In this document: in pieces, positions 1-13,163 of the stretch
Numbering within the stretch: the first letter of the stretch is position 1
Layout: each line of letters starts with the position of its first letter
NCBI GenBank assembly: GCA_014204635.1
Contig: JACHLS010000003.1
Location: 310,001-374,000, forward strand
DNA from: Sporosarcina luteola
GTDB taxonomy: Bacteria > Bacillota > Bacilli > Bacillales_A > Planococcaceae
Length of the DNA stretch: 64,000 nt
Reading direction: 5' to 3'
Notes under the pieces: generated by a model
Seen by the model: the letters and a program-made list of their open reading frames with translations, nothing else
What the model was told of the DNA's origin: nothing
The model's database searches: none
Translations under genes and position numbers: made by a program

Positions 1-992
<992 letters not shown>

Positions 993-1096
993 TGTACCAC
1001 CTGTTTCTTTTGCATTTTGTCTGTCAAACGGGCCATTCAGTGTACGGATTTCAATATGGCAGCGATTCTACTTGATGGGTTTCATAATTTCTGCCT

Positions 1097-2377
1097 TCAA
1101 TGCTTGGCATCCTCCCAGACGATACGGCCCTCAAAGATTGTTTTAACCGGCCAGCCAAAACATGACCAGCCATCAAACGGGGTATTCTTCCCTTTTGAAA
1201 TAAATGAAGAGCGGTCAATTGTCTGTTCTTGCTCGAGATCGATCAATACAAGATCTGCCTTGCCTCCTACTTTGACTGTCCCATACGGCAAGCCGAATAC
1301 ATCTGCTGGCTTTACCGTCATCCAATCCACTAATTGCTTAAGCGTCCATTCGCCTCTCTTAACAAAGTGTGTATAGAGAAGAGGAAACGCTGTCTCAAAC
1401 CCAGTTATGCCGAATGGCGCCTTTCCAAAACCTGCTGCCTTCTCCTCAGCAGTATGAGGTGCATGGTCCGTCGCGATAAAATCAATCGTTCCATCCAGCA
1501 GACCTGCTATGAGTGCATCCCGATCTGCCCTGCCTCGGAGCGGCGGGTTCATTTTCCAATCTGCATCATCACCGGGAATATCGTCTTCACTTAATAAAAG
1601 ATGATGTGGCGTCACCTCTGCCGTAACGTTGACGCCGGCCTTTTTGGCATCACGGATGACTCTGACCGATTCCTTTGTACTGACATGGCACACATGGTAA
1701 TGCGCACCTGCCGCTTCGGCTAGCAGAATATCTCTAGCAATATGGACTGATTCTGCGATGGAAGGGATACCTGCCAGACCAAGTTCTTTGTTGCGATTTC
1801 CTTCATGCATGGAACCGCCATATATTAACGTGTTGTCTTCGCAGTGGGCGACAATGGCCATGTCTAATTTGGCAGCATCCTGCATCGCTTCATACATCAT
1901 GCCCGCCTGCTGGACACCGACTCCGTCATCTGTGAAGGCAAAGGCACCCTCCTCTTTCAAAGCTGCCAAATCCGTCCGTTCTTTTCCGGCTTCCCGAATA
2001 GTTATAGAAGCATATGGGAGAACACGGATATGGGCTTTTTCACGGATCAGTGAATTGATGTGCGCCAGATTTTCTTTCGTATCGGGAACCGGTCTTGTAT
2101 TCGGCATCGCACAAATTGTTGTGTAGCCTCCTTTGGCAGCAGCCAATGTTCCGGTTTCAATTGTTTCTTTATGCTCGCCGCCGGGTTCCCGCAAATGAAC
2201 ATGCACATCGATAAAACCTGGCGCCGCCCATAATCCTTTTCCATCAATTACAGTTGCATCTTGTCTATCTAAATGTGGTCCGATCTCCGCAATACGATCA
2301 TCTTTTATTTTTACATCCGTCGTAACTGCAACTCCCTCTTCATTCAACAGTTGGACATCTGTCAGTAGTAAATTCAT
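1097..2377 (-). CDS. pyrC: Dihydroorotase
   Basis: The 426-residue amidohydrolase cyclises carbamoyl-aspartate to dihydroorotate. Zinc-site motifs are visible: [10 protein letters not shown] near residue 60, [10 protein letters not shown], a central HCED and HVSTKE, and [12 protein letters not shown] near residue 305. Size matches the Bacillus class I enzyme (about 428 residues). The start lies just past the pyrB stop (pyrB TGA at 2379-2381, pyrC ATG at 2375-2377), so it is co-transcribed and probably coupled with pyrB. Expression should follow the PyrR attenuator upstream of pyrB. Confidence 0.96.
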   Translation of the reverse strand: MNLLLTDVQLLNEEGVAVTTDVKIKDDRIAEIGPHLDRQDATVIDGKGLWAAPGFIDVHVHLREPGGEHKETIETGTLAAAKGGYTTICAMPNTRPVPDTKENLAHINSLIREKAHIRVLPYASITIREAGKERTDLAALKEEGAFAFTDDGVGVQQAGMMYEAMQDAAKLDMAIVAHCEDNTLIYGGSMHEGNRNKELGLAGIPSIAESVHIARDILLAEAAGAHYHVCHVSTKESVRVIRDAKKAGVNVTAEVTPHHLLLSEDDIPGDDADWKMNPPLRGRADRDALIAGLLDGTIDFIATDHAPHTAEEKAAGFGKAPFGITGFETAFPLLYTHFVKRGEWTLKQLVDWMTVKPADVFGLPYGTVKVGGKADLVLIDLEQEQTIDRSSFISKGKNTPFDGWSCFGWPVKTIFEGRIVWEDAKH

Positions 2378-2378
2378 C

Positions 2379-3455
<1,077 letters not shown>

Positions 3456-3460
3456 CTTAC

Positions 3461-4747
3461 TTATTCAGTTTCATCCATCAGTGAATCGTTTTGTCTACCA
3501 GGAAGCACCAAGTTCAAGACGACTCCGACAATGGCAGCAAGCGCCATTCCACCTACTTGGAATGTTTCATTAATATGGACGGATGCGCCCCCTACACCGA
3601 TAACAAGGATGATCGAGGCGATAACCAAATTGCGCTGTTCTCCAAAATCTACTTTATGATCGACCAGCATCCGCAGTCCGGATGAAGCGATAATGCCGAA
3701 CAGCAGAATCGATACGCCACCGAGGACTGCTGTAGGGATTGTTGTAATAGCAGCCATCACTTGACCCAAGAAGGAAAACAAGATAGCGAATACAGCGGCA
3801 CCGATAATGACATAGACACTGTATACTTTCGTAATTGCCATAACTCCGATATTTTCTCCGTATGTCGTTTTCGGCGGCCCCCCGAGCAAACCGCTGATAA
3901 ATGTTCCTAACCCATCACCAAGTAGGGAACGGTTGAGGCCTGGGTTTTTGATGAAATCCCGTTCTACTACTCGTCCCAAAACAAGCTGGTGCCCGATATG
4001 CTCCGAAATGGTCACGATCGCGATGGGCACCATAATGGCGAGCAGCGTTGGCGTGATGACGAAGTCATAATCGATTCCCGGTATCAAAAATTCAGGAATT
4101 TGAATGAAGTCCGCATCTTTAATCGGTTGAAAATTGATAATGCCGATTTGCCAAGAATACAAATAGCCGACGATAATTCCGATTAACACTGGCATCAAGC
4201 TGATGACACCGCGGAAAAACATCAGGCAGACGATCGAAGTCAGCAGCGTAACTAGCGCTGCCGAAAAGTGGAGCAGGCTGTATGTTTTCACGCCATCCAC
4301 TTCGATCATGCTGGCCATTTGAACGGCAGTCGGTGCCACACCCAAGCCGATGACCATGATCACTGGACCAACAACGACAGGCGGCAAAATTTTCATGATC
4401 CATTTATAGCCTGTTTTCCAAATGATCAGCGAAACGATTGAATAGACTAATGCGACAAACAAGCTGCCAATCATGGCGCTTCCGATACCGCCCGATTTTG
4501 TCGCAGCAAGGATCGGTGCTATGAATGCGAACGATGACCCTAAATACGCTGGTACTTGGAATCTTGTAATGAGAACAAATACCAATGTTGCAATCCCGCT
4601 TGTCAACAAGGCGATTGCCGGACTCAAATCTACTAACGTCGGTACTAATATGGTTGCCCCGAACATGGCAAACATATGTTGCAAACTAAGAACCAACCAT
4701 TTCGCTGCATGCGGCCTTTCATGTACATCCAATACTTTGTCGCTCAT
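3461..4747 (-). CDS. pyrP: Uracil permease (NCS2 family)
   Basis: The 428-residue membrane protein has about 12-14 hydrophobic segments and imports uracil with a proton. The N-terminus has the NCS2 pattern LSLQHMFAMFGATILVPTLV. A central EHIGHQLVLGR and a later GPPKTTYGENIGVMAITKVYS carry the substrate-site Glu residues of the family. It sits between pyrR and pyrB as in other Bacillales. The gap to pyrR is only 26 bases, so unlike B. subtilis there is no room for a separate attenuator before this gene. It should respond to the attenuator ahead of pyrR. Confidence 0.95.
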   Translation of the reverse strand: MSDKVLDVHERPHAAKWLVLSLQHMFAMFGATILVPTLVDLSPAIALLTSGIATLVFVLITRFQVPAYLGSSFAFIAPILAATKSGGIGSAMIGSLFVALVYSIVSLIIWKTGYKWIMKILPPVVVGPVIMVIGLGVAPTAVQMASMIEVDGVKTYSLLHFSAALVTLLTSIVCLMFFRGVISLMPVLIGIIVGYLYSWQIGIINFQPIKDADFIQIPEFLIPGIDYDFVITPTLLAIMVPIAIVTISEHIGHQLVLGRVVERDFIKNPGLNRSLLGDGLGTFISGLLGGPPKTTYGENIGVMAITKVYSVYVIIGAAVFAILFSFLGQVMAAITTIPTAVLGGVSILLFGIIASSGLRMLVDHKVDFGEQRNLVIASIILVIGVGGASVHINETFQVGGMALAAIVGVVLNLVLPGRQNDSLMDETE

Positions 4748-4773
4748 GTTCCTGTACCCCCGTGATCCATTTG

Positions 4774-5484
<711 letters not shown>

Positions 5485-5499
5485 TCATTTGCTGTGATT

Positions 5500-5528
5500 A
5501 GTATACTGTCATCTATTTCGGAAGTCAA
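5500..5528 (-). promoter_or_regulatory. Sigma-A promoter of the pyr operon
   Basis: Minus strand TTGACT, 17-base spacer, TATACT. It lies upstream of the pyrR leader attenuator. The -35 hexamer overlaps the stop codon of ylyB, so pyr transcription starts right at the end of the preceding gene. Confidence 0.75.
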
Positions 5529-6439
5529 TGCTTATCTTTTCGCATTTTATCAAGCAGCTGTTGAAAATCATCAGGCAGCGGCTTGGAAAACTCCATATAT
5601 TCACCAGTCGAGGGATGGTCGAAGCCAATGATGCCGGCGTGCAGGACTTGTCCGCCAAAATCAATTGTCTTCTTCGGTCCGTATTTCGGGTCACCAGCCA
5701 AAGGATAACCGATATATTTCATATGAACCCGAATTTGATGGGTGCGTCCTGTTTCCAGACGGCATTCCACTAAAGTGAAATCACCGAACCGTTCCAGTAC
5801 TTTAAAATGGGTCACGGCATGCTTGCCATTATCTACGACCGTCATGCTTTGCCGATCTTTCACGTCCCGCCCGATTGGCGCATCGATTGTTCCGTTATCA
5901 TGGGGGATATGACCATGTACAAGTGCAGTATAAACACGGGTCACGGTCTTTTCCACTAATTGGTTGACTAACGAAACATGCGCCTTGTCATTTTTCGCTA
6001 CCATCAAAAGACCTGTTGTATCTTTGTCAATCCGATGGACAATTCCCGGGCGCAACACGCCATTAATACCGGACAAGTCCTTGCAATGATACATCAATCC
6101 GTTCACAAGCGTACCGGAGAGATGGCCGGGAGCAGGGTGAACGACCATGCCACGCGGCTTGTTGACGACTAACACATCGCTGTCCTCATAAACGATATCC
6201 AAATCGAGGTCTTCAGCTACAACATCCAATTCCTCGGGTTCAGGCTCAGTAACAGTCACTACGTCACCCTGTTTTACTTTCATATTCGGTTTTACGGACA
6301 TGTCATTTACTAAAACAGCTCCGTCTTTCACCCACTGTTGAATTTGTGTACGCGACCAGTCAGGGTTATAGAGGGAAAGAGCTTTGTCAATCCTGTTCCC
6401 TTCCAGCTTGTCTGTAATTCGTATTTCATGCTGTTCCAT
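5525..6439 (-). CDS. ylyB: RluA/RluD-family 23S rRNA pseudouridine synthase (YlyB)
   Basis: A 304-residue protein with an N-terminal S4 RNA-binding domain (residues ~15-75, RIDKALSLY...WVKDGAVLVN). The pseudouridine synthase domain carries the catalytic Asp in HRIDKDTTGLLMVAKND near residue 138 and the conserved RLETGRTHQIRVH. It isomerises uridine in rRNA; by analogy with RluD the targets lie in 23S helix 69, but this cannot be read from sequence. The start overlaps the lspA stop by one base, so lspA-ylyB form a pair. Same position (ileS-lspA-ylyB-pyrR) as in B. subtilis. Confidence 0.92.
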   Translation of the reverse strand: MEQHEIRITDKLEGNRIDKALSLYNPDWSRTQIQQWVKDGAVLVNDMSVKPNMKVKQGDVVTVTEPEPEELDVVAEDLDLDIVYEDSDVLVVNKPRGMVVHPAPGHLSGTLVNGLMYHCKDLSGINGVLRPGIVHRIDKDTTGLLMVAKNDKAHVSLVNQLVEKTVTRVYTALVHGHIPHDNGTIDAPIGRDVKDRQSMTVVDNGKHAVTHFKVLERFGDFTLVECRLETGRTHQIRVHMKYIGYPLAGDPKYGPKKTIDFGGQVLHAGIIGFDHPSTGEYMEFSKPLPDDFQQLLDKMRKDKH

Positions 6440-6915
6440 TATGACACCTTTTTCTTGTTCTTTTTTTCTTCCAATATGACGTGAATGATAATTAATACAA
6501 CACCAACGGTCAATGCGGCGTCCGCTACATTAAAAATCGGGAAGTCGTACTTGATGACCGGAATGAGAACGTCCACAAAATCGACTACTTCTTTACGCCA
6601 GATCCGGTCTATGAAGTTGCCGATTGCACCACCGAGCAGAAACATAAGACTGACGGCAAACAGGCGACTCGATTTACCTTCCTTCTGGAAAAAGTAAATA
6701 ATACCTGCTACAACAAGGATGGTCACAACATAAAAGAGCCACATTTGCCCTTCCAGCATCCCCCATGCCGCGCCTCGGTTCCGATGAGATAACAGCCCGA
6801 TATAAGGATCGAAAATGGATATTTTCTCACCTAATTCCATGTTTTTCACAACAAGCCATTTTGTCAACTGATCCAATAGGATGACTACAATGGCGATTCC
6901 GTAGTATATAACCAA
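6439..6915 (-). CDS. lspA: Lipoprotein signal peptidase (signal peptidase II)
   Basis: A 158-residue membrane aspartyl protease with four transmembrane segments that removes signal peptides from prolipoproteins. Family signatures are present: NRGAAWGMLEGQ near residue 47, GGAIGNFIDRIWRKEVVDFVDV containing the first catalytic Asp, and FNVADAALTVGV containing the second. The start is a TTG at 6913-6915, nine bases after a run of G; no ATG exists before the first transmembrane segment. CtaC in this window is a lipoprotein substrate candidate. Confidence 0.94.
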   Translation of the reverse strand: MVIYYGIAIVVILLDQLTKWLVVKNMELGEKISIFDPYIGLLSHRNRGAAWGMLEGQMWLFYVVTILVVAGIIYFFQKEGKSSRLFAVSLMFLLGGAIGNFIDRIWRKEVVDFVDVLIPVIKYDFPIFNVADAALTVGVVLIIIHVILEEKKNKKKVS

Positions 6916-7024
6916 TCCTCTAAACCCCCGTCCGACAGATTCTGATTCATTTTACCACAAAAAGTAGGAGGACATGAAATCCGGAGTGCAAAACTGGATG
7001 TTGCAGGCCGATTCTCCAGCAACC

Positions 7025-7061
7025 CAAAAACGGCGGAGGCCCTGAATGGTTCCTCCGCCGC
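7025..7061 (-). terminator. Rho-independent terminator after ileS
   Basis: Minus strand GCGGCGGAGG and CCTCCGCCG form a GC-rich hairpin followed by T5 (GTTTTTGGG). It lies 37 bases past the ileS stop and separates ileS from lspA. Confidence 0.8.
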
Positions 7062-7097
7062 TTCATCTTTTGTTATTGTAAATTATTTCTTCTGTTC

Positions 7098-9857
7098 TTA
7101 TGCGTAATACGACTTGACAACATCAGCGCATCGTGCACAAAGTGCAGGGTGGTCTGCATCAGATCCGACTGTATCAGAAATAGTCCAGCATCTTTCACAC
7201 TTCTCGCCTTCCGCCTTCTCAACAAGGACGATTGCATTTTCGAGTTTCAAGGAGGTCTCTGGCATTTGGTCCAGTGAACCAGTTTCAAATTGAGAAACAA
7301 TGAAGAACTGTGCCAAATCGATATCCTCGGCATCCAAGATTCCTTTCAGCTTGTCTGGCAAGGCAACAGTCACTTTTGCTTCCAGTGATTTTCCGATCAC
7401 TTTAGCATTCCGTGCCTCCTCCAATGCTTTCAACACATCATCCCGTACAAGCATCAATTGTGCAAATCTTGCACGCAGCTCTTCTGAACCTTCGAACGTC
7501 TCGCTTTCCGGCATATCGACCAATTGAACGCTCTTCTCCTGGACATGCTCCAAATAACCCCACATTTCATCAGCTGTATGTGGAAGGATCGGCGAAACCA
7601 GTTTCAACAATGTGACAAGAGATTCATACATGACCGTTTGCATAGCACGTCGGTGCGGATGATCTTTTCCTTCGATGTAGACAACATCTTTCGCAATATC
7701 CAGATACAACGAGCTCAATTCATTTGTACAGAAGTTGTTCACTGCATGATAAACATCTGCAAAATGATATGTTTCATATGCATTCCGCACTTCTTTGATC
7801 AAGTCCTGCAGTTTCACATAGACATATTGATCGACCGGTCGCAATTCAGCGAATGGTATGCTGTCAACAGTTGGGTTGAAATCAGACGTGTTCCCATGTA
7901 AGAAACGAAGCGTGTTCCGGATTTTCCGGTATACTTCTGACACTTGCTTAAAGTTCGAATCGGTTACTCGGACATCCGCCGTATAGTCGACAGATGACAC
8001 CCATAAACGCAAAATATCAGCTCCGAGTTGGTTCACCACTTTCGCCGGCACAATTGTGTTACCGAGCGATTTACTCATTTTCCGGCCTTCGCCGTCCAAT
8101 GTAAAACCATGGCTCAGCAATCCCTTGTACGGGGCAATGCCGTTGATGGCTACACTTGTTGTTAGTGAGGAATTGAACCAGCCTCTGTATTGGTCAGACC
8201 CTTCCAAGTAAAGATCAGCAGGATAGACGAGGTCATCGCGTTCCACCAGCACGCCTTGGTGTGTTGAACCGGAATCGAACCAAACGTCCATAATATCCGT
8301 TTCTTTCGTAAATTGTCCATTCGGGCTGCCTTCGTGCGTGAATCCTTCCGGAAGAAGTTCTTTTGCATCCCATTCAAACCAAATGTTTGAACCATGCTTT
8401 CGGAATAATTTCGCTACATGGCCAATCGTTTCATCCGTAATGATCTCTTGTCCGTTCTCTGCGTAGAAAACGGGGATTGGAACACCCCAAACCCGTTGAC
8501 GGGAAATACACCAGTCTCCACGGTCACGAACCATGTTATAAAGCCGCGTTTCCCCCCACTCCGGCGTAAACTTCGTATTGCGGATCGCTTCCAGCAGCTC
8601 GCCCCGGAAGGATTCGATCGAAGCGAACCATTGTGCAGTTGCACGGAAAATGACAGGTTTCTTTGTACGCCAGTCGTGCGGATAAGAGTGAGTGATAAAA
8701 GAAAGCTTCAAAAGAGCGCCAACCTCTTCCAGCTTCTTCGTCACTTCCTTGTTAGCATCCTCATAAAACAATCCTTCGAATCCAGGAGCCTCATCCGTCA
8801 TGACACCGCGGTCATTAATTGGCGAAAATGCGTCAATTCCATATTGTTTGGATACATAAAAATCGTCTTCCCCGTGTCCTGGAGCTGTATGGACGCAACC
8901 TGTTCCCGCTTCAGCCGTTACATGCTCCCCTAACATGACAAGAGAATCACGGTCATAAATTGGATGTTTAGCCACGATCCGATCCAAATCAGAGCCTTTC
9001 ACTTCACTGAGGAATTCATAAGACTCCCAGCCGATCTCTTTAGCGACCATTTCAACAAGGTCTTTAGCAAGAAGATATTTTTCACCCGCTACGTTGACAA
9101 TTGCATACATGAAATCGGGATGTACTGAAATACCTAAGTTCGCTGGAATTGTCCAAGGCGTCGTCGTCCAGATCACAATCTTCACATCTTCACCCACAAT
9201 GCCGCGACCGTCCTTGATCGGAAACGCAACGTAAATGGAAGGAGACTTTTTATCCTTATATTCGATTTCCGCCTCTGCCAGTGCTGATTCACTGGAAGGG
9301 GACCAATAGACCGGCTTTAAACCTTTATAAATATAGCCTTTCTTCGCCATTTCACCGAAGACTTGGATTTGTCTCGATTCAAATTCCGGTTTTAGTGTGA
9401 TATAAGGGTTCTCCCAATCGCCGCGGACACCCAGCCGCTTAAACTCAGTCCGTTGATTGTCGATTTGGCTATAAGCATAGTCCTCACACATTTTCCGGAA
9501 TTCCGCTACGGAAAGCTCTTTCCGTTTGACTCCTTTATTGACTAGCGCCTGTTCAATCGGCAGACCGTGAGTATCCCAGCCTGGCACGTAAGGTGCATGA
9601 AAACCGGACATAGACTTATAACGGACAATCATATCTTTCAATACTTTATTCAGTGCGTGCCCCATATGGAGATCTCCATTGGCATACGGAGGTCCATCAT
9701 GCAAGACGAAAAACGGGCGTCCGGCAGTACGCTCCTGCACTTTTTTATAAATTTCCATTTTTTCCCATTCTTTTTGCATTTCCGGTTCTTTGTTTGGCAA
9801 ATTCCCTCGCATCGGAAATTCTGTCTTCGGCATTAGCAACGTGTCTTTGTATTCCAT
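7098..9857 (-). CDS. ileS: Isoleucyl-tRNA synthetase
   Basis: A 919-residue class I synthetase that charges tRNA-Ile and edits misactivated valine. It shows [11 protein letters not shown] (HIGH box, residue ~64), the editing-domain block [37 protein letters not shown] (KMSKS loop), and a C-terminal zinc-binding pair CERCW and CARCADVV. The frame is open for another 113 codons upstream, but that is the T-box leader. The start [14 protein letters not shown] at 9857 has AGGAGG just upstream and gives the usual Bacillus length (about 921). Regulation is by the T-box. Confidence 0.97.
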   Translation of the reverse strand: MEYKDTLLMPKTEFPMRGNLPNKEPEMQKEWEKMEIYKKVQERTAGRPFFVLHDGPPYANGDLHMGHALNKVLKDMIVRYKSMSGFHAPYVPGWDTHGLPIEQALVNKGVKRKELSVAEFRKMCEDYAYSQIDNQRTEFKRLGVRGDWENPYITLKPEFESRQIQVFGEMAKKGYIYKGLKPVYWSPSSESALAEAEIEYKDKKSPSIYVAFPIKDGRGIVGEDVKIVIWTTTPWTIPANLGISVHPDFMYAIVNVAGEKYLLAKDLVEMVAKEIGWESYEFLSEVKGSDLDRIVAKHPIYDRDSLVMLGEHVTAEAGTGCVHTAPGHGEDDFYVSKQYGIDAFSPINDRGVMTDEAPGFEGLFYEDANKEVTKKLEEVGALLKLSFITHSYPHDWRTKKPVIFRATAQWFASIESFRGELLEAIRNTKFTPEWGETRLYNMVRDRGDWCISRQRVWGVPIPVFYAENGQEIITDETIGHVAKLFRKHGSNIWFEWDAKELLPEGFTHEGSPNGQFTKETDIMDVWFDSGSTHQGVLVERDDLVYPADLYLEGSDQYRGWFNSSLTTSVAINGIAPYKGLLSHGFTLDGEGRKMSKSLGNTIVPAKVVNQLGADILRLWVSSVDYTADVRVTDSNFKQVSEVYRKIRNTLRFLHGNTSDFNPTVDSIPFAELRPVDQYVYVKLQDLIKEVRNAYETYHFADVYHAVNNFCTNELSSLYLDIAKDVVYIEGKDHPHRRAMQTVMYESLVTLLKLVSPILPHTADEMWGYLEHVQEKSVQLVDMPESETFEGSEELRARFAQLMLVRDDVLKALEEARNAKVIGKSLEAKVTVALPDKLKGILDAEDIDLAQFFIVSQFETGSLDQMPETSLKLENAIVLVEKAEGEKCERCWTISDTVGSDADHPALCARCADVVKSYYA

Positions 9858-9914
9858 CAAACATCCTCCTCTAAATATAACAATAATCGTAGAATTGGCA
9901 TTTTGCCCGAGAAA

Positions 9915-10160
9915 TAAAAAAATCCCCGTCCCCCAAAAAGGGACGAGGTATGAATCTCGCGTTACCACCCTAGTTGCAATGGACGTCGGTCCACTGCCTC
10001 TCAGCCACCATAACGGGGTGTTCCGGGATTGCGTTTCTTCAATCCGGCTCCAGAGTGATGTTCGTCTCCGTTTCGACGTCCGGGCTTTCACCAACCCCGG
10101 CTCGCTATGCGTGAATATCGGAAAGTACTGTCTCTTTCTATGCCTGTCGTTCATTATATG
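9915..10160 (-). promoter_or_regulatory. T-box riboswitch of ileS (isoleucine type)
   Basis: The minus-strand leader contains the T-box core AGGGTGGTAACGCG (9958-9971). A terminator CCTCGTCCC / GGGACGGGG with T7 follows (9915-9948). The specifier triplet appears to be ATC at 10057-10059 in the context GAACATCACTCTGGAG, which resembles isoleucine specifier loops. Uncharged tRNA-Ile binding would allow antitermination and ileS expression. Confidence 0.9.
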
Positions 10161-10200
10161 CACATTATTATAGTTGTGAATGAAAAGAAAAGTCAAGCTT

Positions 10201-10707
10201 TCATTCTTGGTCGGCTGCTGCTTCCAGTTTATCCGTATCTGGAACGTATTCCATCAATTGATCCCAATCATCCGATTTAATCAAATCCAACTGCGCCTCG
10301 ATGAGCATCTTGAACCGGTTTCTGAAAACCTTGGACTGCTTTTTCAAATCCTCGATTTCGAGAGCGATCCGGCGCGCACGGGACAATGCTTCATTGACAA
10401 TCCGATCGGCGTTTTTTTCCGCCTCCTTGAGGATCAGCTTGGATTCCTGCTTGGAGTTGCGTCTAACATCTTCAGCAGCCTCTTGCGCGATAAGGATTGA
10501 CTTTTGCAGCGTCTCTTCAATGGAAGTGAAGTGCGAAATCTGCTCTTTCGTTTCCTTCAGCTCACTTTTGAGCTTTTTATTCTCATCAAGTGCATTCTCA
10601 TAGTCCTTCATAATCTGTTCTAGAAATTCATTCACTTCGTCTTCATCATATCCGCGAAAGCCGCGGCTGAATTCTTTATTATGTATGTCAAGTGGTGACA
10701 GTGCCAT
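10201..10707 (-). CDS. divIVA: Cell division initiation protein DivIVA
   Basis: A 168-residue coiled-coil protein that recognises negatively curved membrane at division sites and poles. The N-terminal lipid-binding domain is [32 protein letters not shown], with the Phe/Arg tip residues in SRGFRGY. A long heptad-rich helix follows from about residue 35 to 140. In Bacillus it recruits the MinCD system and, in sporulation, chromosome-anchoring proteins. It stands in the conserved ylmG-ylmH-divIVA-ileS order and ends just before the ileS leader. Confidence 0.95.
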   Translation of the reverse strand: MALSPLDIHNKEFSRGFRGYDEDEVNEFLEQIMKDYENALDENKKLKSELKETKEQISHFTSIEETLQKSILIAQEAAEDVRRNSKQESKLILKEAEKNADRIVNEALSRARRIALEIEDLKKQSKVFRNRFKMLIEAQLDLIKSDDWDQLMEYVPDTDKLEAAADQE

Positions 10708-10796
10708 CTAGTAGATCTCCCCTTTCAGGTATTCCATTCTATTATACATACTGAGTAGAAAGAAAGCAGTAGTTTTTCAAGTGATTATCTGAAAAA

Positions 10797-11573
10797 TCAT
10801 TCTAACTTACCAATATTCAGACGAATTTTATCCTTCTTGGTCCTGCCTTCAATGGTCATGATTTTAAAGCGGCCCGCTCCCCTGATGGAAATCATGTCTA
10901 ATTCATTGACTTCAAAAGATGGTTGATCTCGGGTCGTCCAATTGACTTTCACCTTTTCGCCTTGAATCAAAGCAGATGCTTTTTGTCTGGCACAATTCAA
11001 TAGAGAAGCCACAATGACATCCAACCGAAGTGAACTGACGATGTGCAAATTTTCTAGCCAATGATCGTTTGAAACAAAATAATTAGCTGGATCATTGACA
11101 AGTTCCAATCTGACTTTTGATTTCCCGACAGACTCAACATTGGCTTTTAAATAATCCTTCAGCTCAGATGCTGCGGCCAACTGGGCCTGTCCCTCCCCAG
11201 TTAGAATATCACCAAACTTCGCTCGATCCAGACCAAGCGCCATTAAAGAACCTAATATATCTCGATGTTCCAATTGAACGAATTTGGCAGGATAGCGTAT
11301 CTCGAAAACAGTGATTTGGTAATCCGCCTCGGTCGGTTCGTAATAATCCGGGTAAAGGAGGACTCGTTGCCTTTCCGCTCCTTGGAACCCCCCATCCGAC
11401 GACGTCAGCAATCCGGCCCCTCTAGAGATTGTCTGTAAAATAAAGCGCTGCCTCGGGTCTAAAAATCCCGTTAACTTGGGAGCATACGTATTTTCCACTT
11501 CATTTGCCCAGCCTGTCGCCATTTCGATAAAAGGCTGTTCATCTTTTCTAAAATGCTGAATGATTGAATTCAT
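10797..11573 (-). CDS. ylmH: S4-domain RNA-binding protein YlmH
   Basis: A 258-residue protein with a C-terminal S4 RNA-binding domain (about residues 185-250: LRLDVIVASLLNCARQKASALIQGEKVKVNW). YlmH homologues are reported to act on stalled 50S-peptidyl-tRNA complexes in ribosome quality control; that role is family knowledge, not visible here. The start MNSIIQHFRKDEQPF at 11573 has AAGGAG six to ten bases upstream and aligns with family N-termini. The longer frame to 11618 overlaps a terminator-like hairpin and is rejected. Confidence 0.9.
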   Translation of the reverse strand: MNSIIQHFRKDEQPFIEMATGWANEVENTYAPKLTGFLDPRQRFILQTISRGAGLLTSSDGGFQGAERQRVLLYPDYYEPTEADYQITVFEIRYPAKFVQLEHRDILGSLMALGLDRAKFGDILTGEGQAQLAAASELKDYLKANVESVGKSKVRLELVNDPANYFVSNDHWLENLHIVSSLRLDVIVASLLNCARQKASALIQGEKVKVNWTTRDQPSFEVNELDMISIRGAGRFKIMTIEGRTKKDKIRLNIGKLE

Positions 11574-11603
11574 TTCGAAACTCCTTTGTTGTTCTCCATA
11601 CAG

Positions 11604-11630
11604 AAAAATCCTCACCAAATTGGGAGGACT
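11604..11630 (-). terminator. Possible weak terminator or attenuator ahead of ylmH
   Basis: On the minus strand AGTCCTC and GAGGATT pair across a 10-base loop and are followed by T5. It lies between ylmG and ylmH, only about 30 bases before the ylmH start, so it could reduce read-through into ylmH. The stem is short. Confidence 0.4.
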
Positions 11631-11645
11631 GTAAAACAGTTTTTA

Positions 11646-11933
11646 TTAATAGGCGGATTTTAAAATAAGCAGGAAAACTTGCCCGATTCCTCTGCTAATC
11701 AGGTTAAGAGCAAATAATGCCACGATCGGAGAAATATCAATCATTCCAAGCGGTGGAATGAATTTGCGGAAAAACCCTAAGTATGGTTCAGCAATTTTGC
11801 CAAGCACGATCCCAAACTTCGTTTCCCGGGAAGCAGGCACCCACGACATCAAAATATAAATGACGAGAAGGATACTGTATATACTAATTGCATACGTTAT
11901 TATGTTGTAAATGTCTATAATCAAACCGGCCAT
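11646..11933 (-). CDS. ylmG: YggT-family membrane protein YlmG
   Basis: A 95-residue protein with two hydrophobic segments (residues ~8-28 and ~68-90). The family core VIYILMSWVPASRETKFGIVLGKIAEPYLGFFRKFIPPLGMIDISPIVAL is recognisable in pieces across the middle. YggT/YlmG proteins are linked to division and membrane organisation, without a defined biochemical activity. It sits between sepF and ylmH in the same transcription direction, as in other Gram-positive bacteria. Confidence 0.92.
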   Translation of the reverse strand: MAGLIIDIYNIITYAISIYSILLVIYILMSWVPASRETKFGIVLGKIAEPYLGFFRKFIPPLGMIDISPIVALFALNLISRGIGQVFLLILKSAY

Positions 11934-11959
11934 TGTAACATGTACACCTCATTTAAATT

Positions 11960-12403
11960 CTATCGTTCAAAATAATCGGTAATGGAACCGGCTACCTCGA
12001 CGTTTTCAGGAACGCATAAGAAGATGTCGGTGCCGATCCGTTGGATATCGCCGCCCAATGCATAGACAGTTCCACTTAGAAAATCGACAATACGGACTCC
12101 TTGGTCCCTTTCAATCCGTTGCAAATTAACAACGACAGCGCGCTTGTTCTTCAAGTGTTCGGAAATATCCTGGGCTTCCGCATACACCCGTGGTTCCACC
12201 AAAATGACTTTGGATGATTTTTGGATGCTCTGCAGGCTCACAATATTACCGGTCGGCTGTGGCTCGTTGCTAGTCTGTTTTCTAGCATTCATTCGTTTCG
12301 GAGGTTCCTGCACGGGCTGCTGGACTTGGACGGAACGTTCTTGTTCGAATTCTTCTTCATCTTCTAGATAGAACCATTTCTCGAATCTTTTTTTCATGCT
12401 CAA
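11960..12403 (-). CDS. sepF: Cell division protein SepF
   Basis: A 147-residue FtsZ partner that binds membrane by an N-terminal amphipathic helix ([19 protein letters not shown]) and bundles FtsZ filaments. The C-terminal SepF domain (residues ~60-147) has [20 protein letters not shown] and [20 protein letters not shown], characteristic of the family. The middle is a Pro/Gln-rich linker. It starts three bases from the end of ylmE, in one operon with ylmE and ylmG. Confidence 0.95.
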   Translation of the reverse strand: MSMKKRFEKWFYLEDEEEFEQERSVQVQQPVQEPPKRMNARKQTSNEPQPTGNIVSLQSIQKSSKVILVEPRVYAEAQDISEHLKNKRAVVVNLQRIERDQGVRIVDFLSGTVYALGGDIQRIGTDIFLCVPENVEVAGSITDYFER

Positions 12404-12405
12404 TG

Positions 12406-13092
12406 TTATCCCTCGCTCTCTGTCCCGACTAACGCGGTTCCGATTCTGACATGAGTCGCTCCTTCTTCTATTGCGATCGAATAGTCGTTCGACATGCCCA
12501 TCGACAGCAAACTGCAGGGAGCATGGTCCAGTTGCTTTGCAGCCATGTCATCCCGCAGCTCCCTCAACGAACGGAAGACATATCGAATGAATTCTGTGTC
12601 CTCGGTAAAAGGCGCCATTGTCATCAACCCAACGACCCGAATTTTATCAAACGCGGCCACTTCATCGAGAAATGGTCCTACCTCTTCCGATGATAAGCCT
12701 GATTTGCTCTCTTCTCCTGAAACATTGACCTGTACAAAACAATTGATCGTTCGATCTGCGCGTTTTTGAATTTCTTTCGCCAAGCTGATTCGGTCCAATG
12801 CGTGCAGATAATCAATCTGGTTTATAAAATCCTTCACCTTCCTGCTTTGCACATTGCCTATGAAGTGCCAGGTGACGGGATCTTTGATCTGCTGTTGCTT
12901 CCCTAGAAGGCCCTCGGACCGATTTTCACCTAAGTGAAAAATCCCCTCTGAAATAACTTCCTCTGCCCTTTCAGCGGAAACTTGCTTGGTTACTGCAACG
13001 ACAGTTACGTCAGACCGTTCACGTCCACTTCTTTCACAAGCAGCGGCAATTTCATGATCAATATCAGCTATTCGTCTCTTGAGTGCGTCCAT
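12406..13092 (-). CDS. ylmE: PLP homeostasis protein, YggS family (YlmE)
   Basis: A 228-residue alanine-racemase-like barrel protein that binds pyridoxal phosphate. Motifs seen: [19 protein letters not shown] with the PLP-lysine (K36), [29 protein letters not shown] and [28 protein letters not shown]. No substrate-converting reaction is established for the family. The first gene of the ylmE-sepF-ylmG run. Confidence 0.93.
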   Translation of the reverse strand: MDALKRRIADIDHEIAAACERSGRERSDVTVVAVTKQVSAERAEEVISEGIFHLGENRSEGLLGKQQQIKDPVTWHFIGNVQSRKVKDFINQIDYLHALDRISLAKEIQKRADRTINCFVQVNVSGEESKSGLSSEEVGPFLDEVAAFDKIRVVGLMTMAPFTEDTEFIRYVFRSLRELRDDMAAKQLDHAPCSLLSMGMSNDYSIAIEEGATHVRIGTALVGTESEG

Positions 13093-13163
13093 ACTATCAT
13101 CACTACTTTTCTTCTACTTTGCTATATTGTATCATTGCGGACACGCACATATCAACGTTTAGC

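Noticed and set aside
6974-7045. Short plus-strand frame after AGGAGGAC near lspA
   Set aside because: About 20 codons, ribosome site too close to the ATG, and it runs into the ileS terminator; no homology seen.
8418-8933. Long plus-strand frame inside ileS
   Set aside because: Antisense shadow of the ileS coding sequence with no ribosome site or motif.
9858-10196. Longer N-terminus for IleS
   Set aside because: It lies wholly in the T-box leader; family start with AGGAGG is at 9857.
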